A DNA stretch of 64,000 nt from Hyalella azteca (GCF_000764305.2 NW_025935237.1:233198-297197), one strand, 5' to 3'; counted from the first letter of the stretch, positions 1 to 12,254 are shown. The notes: generated by a model not told the origin, from the letters alone. Numbers and translations are program-made.

Positions 1-180
1 GAAACACTTTCATTCCCTGAGCACGAGCAGAGAGCGGACGTTGCATTAATCCTCTTCTTTAATTAACGGACCACCTTGTTCAGGTTGACCCAGAATAAAT
101 ATAAAAAGTGCACGACAATTTGGACAATCTCAGTTATTTTTTAGAGTGTGCAACTGAGGTCGTGAGAGTCCTTGACCTAC
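1..180 (-). repeat. Family 3 dispersed repeat, degenerate partial copy
   Basis: The stretch carries reverse-complement versions of landmarks seen in other copies: GAGCAGAGAGCGGACGT near position 25 matches the CTACGTCCGCTCTCTGC tract at about 4650, GGTTGACCCAG lies near 82, and TTTGGACAAT lies near 119. It is incomplete and weakly conserved, so the assignment is tentative. Confidence 0.3.
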
Positions 181-1785
181 ACATTCTTGTAAATGGTTCT
201 GCTCTCGCACGACTGAATTAAAGGATAATTACGCGCTTTAGAAACGTGTAATAGAGCATTTACTCTAAGAAATATGATCAAGAATGAAACAGCTGGCGTA
301 CACTAATCTAAAAATTCGGGCAAGAATTTGTTCAAACGCATTTTTTCTCCAATAAATTCATGTAATGGACAATATTAAAAGATATAGCTACAATGTAAAA
401 TAGACTTGTCCCTAACAAAATTTGAGGTATGCTTTTATAGACGGTGCGGCAGGCTCGCTTTAGTTGGGTTAAGTTATTCTGGCTCCTGTTGGCCCCGATC
501 GCAATCAGCGACCAGTCAGAATTGCCTTACCAATCTTATAGTTTCCTTAAAGTATGGCAAGAGTGGGCTTGGCCAAGCCTACCGAGACTGTAAACTGCCC
601 AGGGGCTGTCCTTCAAGCTCACAGAGAAAAGCAGTGGGCTGAAACCGCCCGGACGCACATGGACGAGCTAGTCAGCATTCGTTCTCGATTGCATAAGTTT
701 GCGATTTATACAATAACATTAATTTAATATTTGTATTTCTTTCTTCTTAACACTCTAATATAAGAGAATCAAGTAAATATTCAATTCTAACTTAATGGTG
801 TGTCACTGGGACTATGATGGCGGCGTGTGGCGACTGTTATCATTGCCAGGTACTCACGCGTGCTGGCAGGGAACATAATGAATAATGATGTAATTTAATA
901 TATTGTAAAATACTCTCGCATACCGAAATTTAGGAACCACTATTTAAAAAATCGATTTTTGAAGGCTAAAAAAATCGCGATTATCTATAGTTTTCCCGAA
1001 TAATGGAAATAGAAGCAATCGCTCATCGATAAAATGAAAGTATTTATTTTTGACTGCGTATATTTAATAGCCCATAGTATTTTTTAGGAAACTTAAATAT
1101 TATTTTCTGCATAGTCAAGAGAAGAAAACTTTATTTATTGTCCATAGTACTGATCAGTTAGTATCAGAAATTTTGAATAACCCACACGTTGTCCTAGCGC
1201 GTGTTAGAATGTGTCCATATAGTCCCGCGTTCGAGAATTGTGAGCAGCGGGTAGTTCTTTCACCAGACTGCAGTTGAGCTATTATATTAACTCTTCACTG
1301 TTTGCTGATGTCGCTTGCAATGCTATACAGGGTATGTATGCAATTGTATGTTAGCATATACTGTATGGCTGTAAATGCTAACCTATGGAGTTGCATAGAG
1401 TGTGAAGCAGTTATCAATCAATTCATACATACGAAAATTAATAGCACAATCGTTTATTTTTTCGTCCATTTTCTATTGCTTCGGTAAATTTCGATGTGGC
1501 AACGTCCCACGTAACAGAAACTTCAAAATAGTGATATTGTTTGGTTTACCATTAGTTGATTGTAGTCTTGTAGATAAATTTTTACATTACTTCTTCAGTT
1601 GTGAGCATTACCCTCGAGCATTATTACCCACGATTCTGACTGTTCCTAATATGCTCTATGATCTCAGCGAGCTACAGACACAAGCATTGATAGTAAATAA
1701 CGCATAAATTCAATTGCCCCTCCTTCCTCCCACAGCGGAGGATGGATGGAGATTTTTTATTAAATTGTCAGACTCGGCCAGAGTT
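181..1785. other. Unassigned AT-rich sequence, no gene recognised
   Basis: I see no coding exon, RNA gene or tandem array. The longest open frame is 101 codons at 1402-1707 (+); it has no recognisable motif and no clear splice or initiation context, so I do not call it a gene. Confidence 0.5.
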
Positions 1786-1792
1786 GCCCCGG

Positions 1793-1813
1793 ATACGGGG
1801 ACGACCCCCGTAT
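1793..1813. other. GC-rich hairpin
   Basis: ATACGGGG at 1793-1800 and CCCCGTAT at 1806-1813 form an 8-bp perfect stem with the 5-nt loop ACGAC. It lies in a GC-richer patch (about 1770-1880) of unknown function. Confidence 0.5.
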
Positions 1814-2299
1814 ACGAGCCACTTGATCAGTGGTCTCTATAGTCGGGACCAGACTCTCGTAGCTGTCTGACCTGGGATCGGAATTTTGACCAAAAATCGG
1901 ACATATAGAAGCTGATTTACACGCTACCCCAGTTCTAGGTGTTCCCTGTTTCAGAGTCGCGCTCGTGCCTAACTAAATTTTGTTAGGGGAGCGACACGTC
2001 TTCTTGATTAATTGGAACAAATTCTAGTTTAACTTTAAACTCGACCCGGCAAAAAATGAGTCCGTGTCGAAGTGAAAGTCATCGTCTTCCGAATATGTTA
2101 AATATTTCGGACAAGCGTATCGACGACAAGCGATATTTGTGGCCTTTACATGCAAGGTTCAAGACCGTGGAAGAAATATATAGATTTCTGCTCGCATCGT
2201 TCTCACGCAAAGCATTACACGAACTGGGCGACGTGGAGGCGTTTGCACTCTTCATCTCAGATTAAAACAGCGAGGGAATCCTTACGAACATTGCGACAC

Positions 2300-2505
2300 T
2301 ACTGATGAACACTTGTGAACAGGCAGTATAAAGGTGTAATGTAGGCGAACAGACGGAGTAAGTTATAAAACAGGAGGGATGACTTCTAACGCAGACGAAC
2401 AGGAGTGATAAGTTACATAAGAGACCAACCGGCAGGATAAGTTATAGCACAGACGAATAGGCGGCATAAGTTACAGCACGGGCGAACAGACGGGATGAAT
2501 TTTAA
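2300..2505 (+). repeat. Degenerate ~40-bp tandem repeat
   Basis: Five or so diverged units share a core like CGAACAGACGGGATAAGTTA, alternating with AGCACAG or ACGCAG linkers. The divergence suggests an old array. Confidence 0.6.
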
Positions 2506-3690
2506 ATAACGGGGTAGCGTCGACGAAGCGTGCCGGAACGTCAGACAGTTTCATGCCCCGCCATTCATATTATGAAAAATACGAGTCATGAAACAAGTAC
2601 AAAATTTGATTATTTATGAAGAAATTTCCCAAGCTGAGTTTATGCTGACATCATTTAGTATATTGATGCTTTTGTTATCAACGTTTACATAATGAACGAG
2701 TATTTTTCGGTTTAAAATGACAAGGTTGTTAATATACAGATCGAGTATACCATATAAATGTCCCCGACTTTGTAATTGATAATATACTCGAGAAATTAAA
2801 ATAATTTTTTTTGTCATATTTTGCTTCTTAAGAAGAATTAATTTTTGTGTAAAACCATACTGAAAGAAAAAATTTCGTGACATTTTTCGTGCCCATTTCC
2901 ATAAATAATGCACCTATTCAATAATTTTGCTTGTTACAGGCCTATATGCGATCGTTCTCAAATAAACGTAGGTTGCTGTACTTGTCAAGGTTAGCCCTCA
3001 CAAGTCTTTCAACGACATCACAATTTTTTAATAAAAATATCCCAATTGAAGTTGCATGTTATTGAAAATTCATGTTCAAAGCATCCAGTCACAATATGTT
3101 CCGCAGAGTCAGTAAGATCAAGGGTTGAGGACTGAAGGTTCTGGAAACAGGGCACATCGATTCTCACGACCACCGTGATCGACGGTCCTCCCAGTTTGCT
3201 TTCACTTTCCTGTATTGTTTCTGAGTGACTGCTGCTTGGAATACAGATTCTTAAGATATGTTTCGAAGTTTTTTTTAACTTTTATTAATGAATTTTTGTT
3301 GTCACTCTCCATATTTCAAAATTTCTGGCCTTGTGAGGGACTTGGAGAAAATAATCACCTTGTTCTTGATTCCTACTTAACCATTTATATACGTTAAAAT
3401 TTTTTGAATGTGGTGGACTAAAGCATATGATTGCGGAGTCTATATCAACTAAGAAAATATGATGGAAGTTTCCAGAATATTCTATCGAGGTCATGCATCA
3501 ACTACTGCGATTTATAATGTCGATATTCCTTCAATTATGTGATTTGTTGATGGGCCAAAAAACCAGTTCCTTCGTCGCAGTGACAAGGTCAGCAGGACCT
3601 GAGATGATGTATCCTGATATCGTCTTGAGAAGAGCAACGCGTTTGCTGCAGAGATGCTCACCGCATTATCCTCTTATTGTCAAAGCAAAC
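2506..3690. other. Unassigned AT-rich sequence
   Basis: Only short unsupported open frames on both strands. No tandem structure or RNA gene was recognised. Confidence 0.5.
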
Positions 3691-3691
3691 A

Positions 3692-3845
3692 GGGGCCATA
3701 CTTTTAAAAAAAGTTATAAGATCGTAAGTTCATTAGCCAATTATTGACGGCCTTTCAAGCAAAATCCACCAATCATAGACAAGAAAATAGAAAATAGTGT
3801 GTAAGTACTTACGTTCACTTGGCGAGTTTCGAAAGTATGGCCCCA
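3692..3845 (+). mobile_element. Family 2 element (MITE-like), copy 1
   Basis: The ~154-bp unit begins GGGGCCATACTTT and ends with AAAGTATGGCCCC, giving terminal inverted repeats of about 13 bp. Its interior (ACGGCCTTTCAAGCAAAATC and a CATAGACAAGAAAATAGA tract) recurs nearly unchanged at 7411-7556 and, inverted and diverged, at 24891-24984. Short length, inverted termini and no ORF fit a miniature inverted-repeat transposable element. No convincing target-site duplication is visible, and the superfamily is unknown. Confidence 0.75.
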
Positions 3846-3884
3846 GGAAAGGATTTTCAGTAATACCAGTCAGAATTATCTTAG

Positions 3885-4245
3885 GTTTGATAACGTAAGA
3901 AAAGAGAGAGTCCGTAATAAAAGTCTGGAATATTTGACGTATTGGCCCTGAAAAGAGAGGGGAGAGGATATCTCGTAATGAAAGTCAGGAATATCTGATG
4001 TATTAGGAACGATAAAGAAGGGGAAAAACATTCCGTAATAAAAGTCAGGAATGTCTGATATATTGGGAACGATAAGGCACGGGAGAGCATATTTCGTAAT
4101 GAAAGTCAGGAATATCTGATGTATTGGGAACGATAAGGAATTAAGGGGAGTTGATATTTCGTAAGGAAAGTCAGGAATATCTGATGTATTGGGAACGATA
4201 TGGAAGAGGAAAAATATTCCGTATTAAAACTCAGGAATATCTGAC
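3885..4245 (+). repeat. Tandem array, ~61-bp unit, about six copies
   Basis: The core AAGTCAGGAATATCTGATGT recurs at about 3921, 3982, 4042, 4103, 4168 and 4228, each followed by a GGAACGATA tract and a purine-rich segment. Spacing is 60-65 bp. Confidence 0.9.
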
Positions 4246-4370
4246 GGAGATCAACGCGTTTGTCATGCGCACGTCGCCCCGCTCTACTCGACCGAACATC
4301 GGTTGAGGCTGCGGTCGCGTCCCGAAGTTGCCGTGACCCGACGCTCCTTGACTCCCGCTTGAACCTTCAA

Positions 4371-4545
4371 CGGGACGGTCACGGGACCACGCACGGGACG
4401 GTCACGGGACCATGACGGGACCGTGGTCATTGACCATGGTCACGGGACCACGACGGGACGGTCACGGGACCATGACGGGACCGTGGCCACGGGACCATAA
4501 CGGGACGGTCACGGGACCACGCACGAGACGGTCACGGACGACGCA
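4371..4545 (+). repeat. GC-rich short-unit tandem array
   Basis: CGGGACGGTCACGGGACCA-type units of roughly 18-25 bp repeat with variable spacers (CGCA, TGA, CGA). They contain GGTCAC/GTGGTC complementarities that could form small hairpins. It is the GC-richest block nearby. Confidence 0.85.
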
Positions 4546-4594
4546 CTGAGAAATGAGTGAGACTTTTTAAAAAAATAACGATGGACTTTTAGCA

Positions 4595-4690
4595 TTTGTG
4601 TGGGTCATTCTGACCCAGTTGAGGCCGGAAAAAAGGGCGTTTCAATGCTACGTCCGCTCTCTGCTCGTGCTGTAGACTGTGACTGTAGAC
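4595..4690 (+). repeat. Family 3 dispersed repeat copy
   Basis: It contains GGGTCATTCTGACCC, an inverted repeat with a 3-nt spacer, followed by GAGGCCGGAAAAAAGG and CTACGTCCGCTCTCTGC. The same order of landmarks appears at 7340-7400 and 33170-33240. Confidence 0.55.
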
Positions 4691-4949
4691 TGTGATAGAG
4701 GCACAAAATCCTGCTGATGGACTCAGGGGCATTTTTATCAAGATAGAGCAATCGAACTTTGGAGGCTCTATTATTCACGAGGCAAAATTCGATTCCGATT
4801 CTATTCTGATTTCGTGCTGCCTTCGTGTGACATGATTTTCTTGATTTTAGAACAAAGGTTGCTTGCAAGAAATTCTCATTATAATGGGCTACTCATCTCT
4901 GCATTGTGATAGTGTATTCTATCAACATATATCGAGTGCATACGTTTTA

Positions 4950-5080
4950 TCATCTACTCAAAACAGCACTATTAGTAGTTGACACTACCAGACAGCACTA
5001 TTAGTAGTTGATCTACTCATAAACAACCCCTTTAACGGACAGCACTATTATAGTAGTTGATATACTCAAAAACCACCAGA
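4950..5080 (+). repeat. Three diverged copies of a ~45-bp unit
   Basis: GACAGCACTATTAGTAGTTG (or a close variant) occurs three times, followed by versions of ATCTACTCA. The rest of 4691-5585 shows nothing recognisable. Confidence 0.7.
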
Positions 5081-5585
5081 TTCAAACTTGGCTACTAAGA
5101 AGAGACTTAAGATTGACAAGCTTACGTTTGCGGCAGTGCTAAAAAATTTGTCGCTACATGACCAAGTTATATAGATTTGGTCTGTAAAGAATAAGAATAT
5201 CGTGTTTATGATCGATCCGTTAGCAGCATGCGATCAGATTTTAAGACTTTAACAAGTTCAGTTCTCGATGAGAAAGGACTTTGAGAAAAACGTGACCAAT
5301 GTTCGGGACTCGATACGAACGTGACTAGAGCTAGTGCTCATTTGATATGGTCTGCATGTGTTTTGCTCAAGGACTTCGACATGGCGTTTTGATACGCTGA
5401 AGTCGACACGTACTACCCACCAAATGTGAAATCGATTTAAATGTGGTTGTTACCTGAAGTGTTAACTAATATTCTAATAAATTTGATAATATATTAATCT
5501 CTGATTTGGGTGCCTTGATTCGGAATTAGGATTGGGTCAGGTTGAAAATACGAAGGTGATGAACATGATGAAGTTCAAAAAATAT

Positions 5586-5763
5586 TACTCAGTCTCACTG
5601 CAGTGAGTAACAGAGAGCGCATTTTCTCGTCGACGAAAACTTGAGGTCACGGACAGACGGACGGACAGGCGGACAGACGGACGGACAGGCGGACAGACAG
5701 ACAGACGGACATGGCGAGCACAATAGCACCTTTTTCTCCATAAATGAAAAAATGCGCTAAAAA
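5586..5763 (+). mobile_element. Family 1 element, copy A
   Basis: The order is: palindromic head (CTCACTGCAGTGAG), AGAGCGCATTTTCTCGTCGACG, a GGAC/GACA tetranucleotide tract (the longest of the seven copies), CATGGCGAGCACAATAG, CCATAAATG and the tail AAATGCGCTAAAA. The head-side AGCGCATTTTCTC is the inverted complement of the tail of better-preserved copies. No coding capacity is seen. Confidence 0.85.
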
Positions 5764-6184
5764 TGACGTCATGTTTTCAAAATCTGATTTGGTTCGCTTT
5801 CGCTGGAAAAAAAGTTGGCCCAAGAGACATGTTATTAAATTGGCAAGTTACATTAATAGGAATTTCGTGAGAACCATCGACCCCTCCATATGATGCATCC
5901 ATCAATTAGTATATAATTTCAATCGTACTTTTCTTGAAGAAATTTAAACAAGAAAGAAATTGACAAGATATGAACAGTAATACTATTTTGAGATATGCAG
6001 TGATGTGACGCAAACTAACGCATGCATTGATCGACGCATCATTGTGGCCTGGGACTGCTACGTCCAAAACGCTTGTGCTTTAAGGATGTACATTGTACAA
6101 TCCAGGCTGCAGTACGGAACGAAAAAGGTTTGGAAATCATGTACAGACCACATTAGGCGTTACAACCATCACTAAGCGCGGTTT

Positions 6185-6199
6185 GCATTATTATTATTC

Positions 6200-6230
<31 letters not shown>

Positions 6231-6246
6231 AATTATTATTATTATA
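6185..6246 (+). repeat. (ATT)n microsatellite
   Basis: Trinucleotide ATT/TTA repeat with a few interruptions. Confidence 0.95.
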
Positions 6247-6327
6247 CGAAGCAGTTATCGAAGCGTCTACTTCAAACGAACTTTGAGGGCAAGTTGCACG
6301 TCACGCGTTTGTGATACAATCCTCCTC

Positions 6328-6632
6328 CTCACACGCGCGTGAGGTACTCATAACCTTTCACCGCACAAGCGTGTGAGGTACTCATAACCTTCTACCTCAC
6401 ACGCGTGTGAGATACTCATAACCTTCTACCTCACACGCGTGTGAGATACTCATAACCTTCTACCTCACACGCGTGTGAGATACTCATAACCTTCTACCTC
6501 ACACGCGTGTGAGATACTCATAACCTTCTACCTCACACGCGTGTGAGATACTCATAACCTTCTACCTCACACTCGTGTGAGATACTCATAAACTTCTACC
6601 ACGCACGCGTGTGAGATACTCATAAACTTTCC
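6328..6632 (+). repeat. 34-bp tandem array with a palindrome in each unit
   Basis: About nine units with a 34-bp period (for example GATACTCATA at 6411 and 6445). Most units carry CTCACACGCGTGTGAG, a perfect 16-bp palindrome, followed by ATACTCATAACCTTCTAC. Edge units are diverged and central units nearly identical. Confidence 0.95.
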
Positions 6633-7339
6633 CCTCCGTTTTCCTCGAGGCCATTTGTATTATTTGATTTAAATCACAACAGAAATTTCAGGTTAATTCC
6701 AGTGAAATAACTGGGTGTGAACTTATGATTTGGAGTTTTATAGAAGATAAAAGTCATTCATAAACAACAGGCGTTTGACTTTACACAATAATAAGAATAC
6801 AATAATACAGGTTAGAATATACACCTATATATACGAACGTATATCCACCATCTCTGTCAATGTCTAACGTTATGTGCAGCATTACACGAAAAAAATTTAT
6901 AGTTTTCGAGTATAATGTAGCGTTAGAATAAAATTTAAATCATATTAGCTTTCGGCTTAAAGTTGCGAACTGTCAAACAGTAAATGGTAACTTCAAACAA
7001 TTATTGCCAAAAATTATGATCAAAATGGTAGTGAACTTGTTTTACTAAGCAACGGAACTTTGTCAATTGGGTTTCAATAAATTTCCTTACAAATATCAGT
7101 TACAAATAATTCAAATATCAGCTGCAAATAAGCACAAAGGTTTTCACAAGCGCAGAGCTTACAGTGCTGCATTATGTGCTCGTTTCGATGTAACAGCGAT
7201 ACCGCACTCGCTCCTCTGATGGACAGAACAAGCTTCGTTGTTTTAAAACAGCTTTTCCTTGTAATGTCTTGCGAGGTAATTACTGCTGTATACTCTCAGA
7301 GAAATACGTGTTACGTGTTGCAATATCGATGCGATTTTT
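6633..7339. other. Unassigned AT-rich sequence
   Basis: No gene, RNA or tandem array recognised. The open frame starting at 7174 runs into the dispersed repeats at 7340-7556 and is not supported as a gene. Confidence 0.5.
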
Positions 7340-7620
7340 GCCTCATGCGGGTCATCCTGGCCAAGTTTAGCCCTGCAAAAAACCGTATCAGTGCTACGTA
7401 CACTGATACGGCCTATACTTTAAAAAAAAAGTTAAGAGAATGTAAGTTCAGCAGCCAATCATTGACGGCCTTTCAAGCAAAATCCACCAATCATAGACAA
7501 GAAAATAGAGCGTAAGTACTTACGTTCACTTAGCGAGTTTTGAAAGTATGGCCCCAATTGGTGTGGTTGAATAAGTGTGTCACTATTTGGACTTTATGAC
7601 CCATAAATTCATCATAGTGT
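7340..7620 (+). repeat. Family 3 copy interrupted by a Family 2 element
   Basis: The left part (7340-7410) has GGGTCATCCTGGCCAAG, a GCAAAAAAC tract and ATCAGTGCTACGT. The right part (7557-7620) has GTGTGTCACTATTTGGACTT and TATGACCC. A Family 2 element lies between them, so this looks like a nested insertion. Confidence 0.55.
7411..7556 (+). mobile_element. Family 2 element (MITE-like), copy 2
   Basis: Nearly identical to 3692-3845 over its interior. It starts GGCCTATACTTT and ends GAAAGTATGGCCCC, so the left terminus is slightly decayed. Confidence 0.75.
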
Positions 7621-8445
7621 ATGTCGAAAATGGAGGGTTTGGGATTTTTTACCTGTCGAAACCCAGCGGTCGCGTCGACTGCGTTCGCCATTAAATACTT
7701 CCTGAGTTTCTGCGTTGACCTTCAATTTTTACAAACACGTGGCTTTTGTTTTCATCAATTTATGAACTCATTGCATTCAAATTTACTGAAATTTAATAAA
7801 AAAATATATTTAATGTATTTTTAAAAATAAATTTTGAACATTTTCAAAACGAATAATTTTTAACTTAAAATCTTTGTTGAATGGAGGTCTTCTTTAATGT
7901 TCAGCAAAATATAAAGCCCAATGTTGTAATAAAGTTCTTTTTATATAATTGTATTTATTGCTGTTCATTAACCTAAAAAGAAGGCACATGCTCGAAGATC
8001 GAACTTTTTATTATAAATGACATGGCAATGAAATATAGCAAAATTTTATAAAAAAACATAGGTAACAGTTTTTGGGGCAACAACGTAAGGTTTCGATGTC
8101 GTCAGTTCTAACACCAAAAGTTCAATTGAGTTTGAAGAGAACCAACCTTGTGTTTCTCGACAGAATCATCAGGAGATTTGACGCTGTACATCTCCAGTGC
8201 ACCCTGTGACCTCACGTTGCTAACTTTCTTCTTTACAAATCTCGACTCATTCACTGAAATAAAAAGTAGAATTCTCATGTGGTGAAGTTGTTAAAACACC
8301 TCGAAAATAATTCATACGCATGGTAGGGTCAAATAATATTGATAACTTATTCCTTCAGCCTGGAATGATTTATGTTGTATCCTTAAATTTTATGCTAGCT
8401 CGATCTTCTTACATGCTTTTGCTAATGACTTGAAATTAAAAAAAA
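7621..8445. other. Unassigned AT-rich sequence
   Basis: Only short unsupported frames are seen. Confidence 0.5.
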
Positions 8446-8599
8446 TATATAACTCAGTACTCACTGCAGTGAGTGACAGAGAGCGCATTTTCTCGTCGAC
8501 GAAAACTTGAGGTCACGGACGGACGGACAGACAGACAGACAGACGGATATGGCGAGCACAATAGTGCATTTTTTCCATAAATGAGAAAATGCGCTAAAA
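8446..8599 (+). mobile_element. Family 1 element, copy B
   Basis: A well-preserved copy: AACTCAGT, then the perfect palindrome ACTCACTGCAGTGAGT, GAGCGCATTTTCTCGTCGAC, a (GGAC)n(AGAC)n core, ATGGCGAGCACAATAGTGCA and GAGAAAATGCGCTAAAA. The 13-bp AGCGCATTTTCTC near the head pairs with GAGAAAATGCGCT near the tail. Confidence 0.9.
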
Positions 8600-10495
8600 G
8601 AAGGCTGTAAAGAAAAGGACTTGAAGGTTGATGCTTTCAAGTACAGAAATATTGAAAAGATTCCAAATTGGTGAGATATTTCCGAAATTTTTAGTTGTTT
8701 TCACCAAAAGCTATTTTTAAAGCATCTAAATGCACAAAAAATAATCATATTCTCATTATACGTTTCATAGTCAAGCACCTGCTTCACCTAAAAATTTGGT
8801 AATACAATATATCAACCAATTCATACATCTATAACTAGATTTAAACAGTTATGCAGTTTGAGATTTAAACAGTTGAGATTTAAACAGTTAAATTACCTTT
8901 ATACCTTCTTTTCTGCATTAAAACTTTGCATTAGCGCGATGTGAGCTGACCATATAGCGTCTGAAATAAATTGTACATTTTATATATGCAAAGTATTATT
9001 CACCAAGTACTTTTGGTTTTGTACATACTGTTAGACACTAGTTTATAATCTATATTTACATTTTACATTTGACACTTTATATTTAAGCTTTACACGTCTG
9101 ATACTTGGTATCAGACGATAAGAAAGAATAAACAATTAGCAATAATTTTTGTTTGCATTCGTTCGGTGATATATTAAATGATTATGAATAATCCGACGAA
9201 GGATACAATAGCTTGTTAATGAGGCGAGTTTCGCACGCTATGTGACGTGGCCACGATGAGACTGCCAGAGACTTAACAATGTTGTATCAGATACTAGGCT
9301 AATGCGATTAACTTATTCTAACATAAAGAAATGGTATTTTTTTGAATTGTTAATAAATACAGTAATTTTAGATTTAATTGAGTATGTAGTTAAACAGCTG
9401 AACGATGCTTACTGCATCGGACTGTAAAATTCACAGCATTACAAAGTACAAAGAGCCGATTAATTTGATGAGACGTTATTTAAAATATCAGCAGATATTT
9501 TGACGCTAAACTCTGTTTACTGTATTAGAATGATTTATGAATACGAGAAACTTAAAGATCAGAACCTTTTTGGTAGACCGTCGAAAATCTACTCTCAATC
9601 GTAAAAGCTGATTGAGCACGAGTACATTTACCGTAAGTTGAATGGAGTAAACGTAAATAAGCCCAAAACATTTAATACAAAATAAACTTTTTAGCATTGT
9701 AAGTACTAGAAAATTTCGAAAGAATTTGCCCTTGTAGCTAAACGTCTAAGTATTTTGACTTATTTCGCATACTAATTATACACACGCTCCCCACGGTGCA
9801 TGGTGGCAAATAGCTGCTATCTTCTGAGCATGTTTACATAGTTATGATATGTACGTACCAGCTGCTTGAATACATAAACATTATTATACATAATACATGA
9901 ATATTATCTTATCATACACTGCTGCTACACTGTAACCCTATACACCATCACGGGTCCGGTGACATGATGTTATCGTAGGACTGAACTATTCATATAGTTG
10001 AACCCACTTGCTCGAGGACTGACGAAGACCGTGTCTTTGTTTGCGTTAAATATTTGATAAGTCGTAATAATCACTCACAACGGTGCCTTGAACTTGTTTT
10101 ATTTTCTCTGAAAAGTTAAAAGCAATTAGCGTCATTTGTTGAAATATAATAAGGAAAATAAACAAGATTGAATAAGTGAGAGAACGCGTAATTAATTTTC
10201 ACACATCGGCCAAGGAAGCTAAAATCTCTACAACTTTACAAACATAAAAAATTATAGTAATTAGAGTATAAATTGACTACAAACTTATACTTTATTTCTT
10301 AGTAATCAAAATTTTTAGTCCACTTCATTGACAGAAAACATAAAATAACACATGTATGTGCTGCGAAAGGTACAACTATTTCTTACTAAATTCACACCTC
10401 ATTCACCGCAGACATGACACACGACTTAAGAACATCGCTGAGGATCTGATGGAGGCTTTCAGAATCCGGTTCGAGCCCCTGAAAAATGGGAAGGT
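8600..10495. other. Unassigned AT-rich sequence
   Basis: No gene or RNA recognised. A GGTTCGAGCCCC motif near 10470 resembles an RNA polymerase III B box, but no matching A box or tRNA fold was found. Confidence 0.45.
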
Positions 10496-10496
10496 C

Positions 10497-11045
10497 ACAC
10501 ATGTCACGGGACCCCGTGGGAGGGTTACGCTGGGAACCCCATTGCCCTGGGGCACCACGTGGAAGGGATGCGCTGGGGAACCCCATCAATCTAATACATC
10601 TCGTGGGAGGTGTTGAGCTGGGAACTTCTTCAACCATAACATCCCGTTTGTAGGTTACGCTGGGAACACCGTCACTTTAGGATACACAGTGGGAGGGATG
10701 AGCCAATATCCCATTCTGTGGCAGGGTTGAGAGGACACATCATGCTAGAAGACATCCCTGGGAGGGTTGCGCTGGAAACCCCGTTACCTAAAGACACATC
10801 GTGGGACGGAGGAGCCGATATTCCATTTTGGGTGATGTCTCATCACCCTAAGATATTGCGTGGGAAGGTTGTGCTGGTAGCCCCTATACCCAGGACATCC
10901 CGCAGGTAGGTTACGCTGGGAACGCCGTCACTTAAGGACACATTGAGGGAAGAATGAGCCGATATCCCATTCTGGGTGATTTCCCATCACCCTAAAACAT
11001 CCCTCGAGAAGGTTGCGCTTGGAACGCCTCCGCCCGTACAACTCT
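10497..11045 (+). repeat. Degenerate ~50-55-bp GC-rich tandem array
   Basis: Units are built on GTGGGAGGGTTACGCTGGGA, ACCCCGTCACC and GGACACATC, alternating with ATGAGCCGATATCCCATTC variants, about ten in all. The array ends in a GC-rich stretch (11035-11075). Confidence 0.8.
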
Positions 11046-11119
11046 CGCTGCAGCTCCAGCGCCGTGCTCGCGGTCAGTAATTTTCCGGTATTGAGGAAAA
11101 CGACAATCTTGATGGTGGT

Positions 11120-11240
11120 TGAAATTGTTAGTGGTTGAAGTGATTAGTGGCTGAAATGGTTAGTGGTTGAAATGTTTGGTGGTTGAAATGGTTAGTGGTT
11201 GAAATGGTTAGTGGTTGAAATGTTTGGTGGTTGAAATGGC
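11120..11240 (+). repeat. 16-bp tandem array
   Basis: AGTGGTTGAAATGGTT repeats about seven times, with TTTGGTGG variants in some units. Confidence 0.9.
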
Positions 11241-12254
11241 CCAACAGAGTAGACGTGAGACTCCCAGGTTTCAGGATGAAGCTAATGGAGACGTTTTACG
11301 GAGCTATTAAAATTTGAATTGTATGCAGAAGTTTGTAAGGCTTCATACATACAATTGGCTTCATTACACGTCTGCATTTTACAAGTTTGCTTGGGAGTAG
11401 TAAAACCATGGATACTCAAATGTAAAGAAAGTGAATCTGAAAATGTAAAAAAATTCGGTAAATAAAAGAAAAACGTTGTAACCCATGTTGCGCATACGGC
11501 CTGGAAGTGCTCAGTAATTAATAAGTCATTATGAGTTTACTCTTCACCAATCGCAACAATAATAAAATTTTGCAAATAATATTGTGGGACATTCACAATA
11601 CTGTGTTTATCATGAAAACGACATAAAAACGGCGTTTGCATGAAAACGACATAAATATATTATCGTCTTTTTTAGAAAATGATTATTTTCAATTGCGTGA
11701 GAAACATATTTTTGACTCTTCTTTCGTTCGTTTATCTCAATGTTCATTTGGAACGTTATTCCCAAAAAGCAAAACTCCTTTGGAATCCTTACCTCTGGAC
11801 TCCCATATAAAACTGCTGCCAAATTTGCAAAATATAAAGGAGCAATAAAAAATTTACTCTTTATTTTTCAAAATTTAACACGGCAAGATTGTTGCCATGA
11901 ACGAAAAGACGGCATACACGTACAACATAGCTCTGAAATTTTAGCATTTTCCATTCCTGTTTTTATTATAAACATCAATAAAATTAGCAACTTAATTTTA
12001 AATCTGTCTATTTAATGATGTTGCAAAACGTGACATCAAACAACCAAGTTATTATCCAATAGTGATGCATGTAAAGTTTAATTTTGTCCCATCTCTATAA
12101 GTCACAGTATGAACAGTGGCACAGGACTGCACTTTGTCAAAAAATCGGACTTAGTAGCTTTCAAGAAGCCTGTATTTAAGGTCTTACTTCCATGTAAAAC
12201 CTAAAGCAACTATTCTGTTTTATAAATAACAATTGTTACGAGACGAGGTAATCT
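11241..12254. other. Unassigned AT-rich sequence
   Basis: Several short overlapping frames on both strands, none with recognisable motifs. Confidence 0.5.

Noticed and set aside
1402..1707. 101-codon ORF
   Set aside because: No recognisable motif, AT-rich composition and no supporting context.
6328..6632. CRISPR-like look of the palindrome array
   Set aside because: Units are contiguous with no unique spacers, there are no cas genes, and the genome is animal.
10440..10500. tRNA gene suggested by GGTTCGAGCCCC
   Set aside because: No acceptor stem pairing or A box at the required distance.
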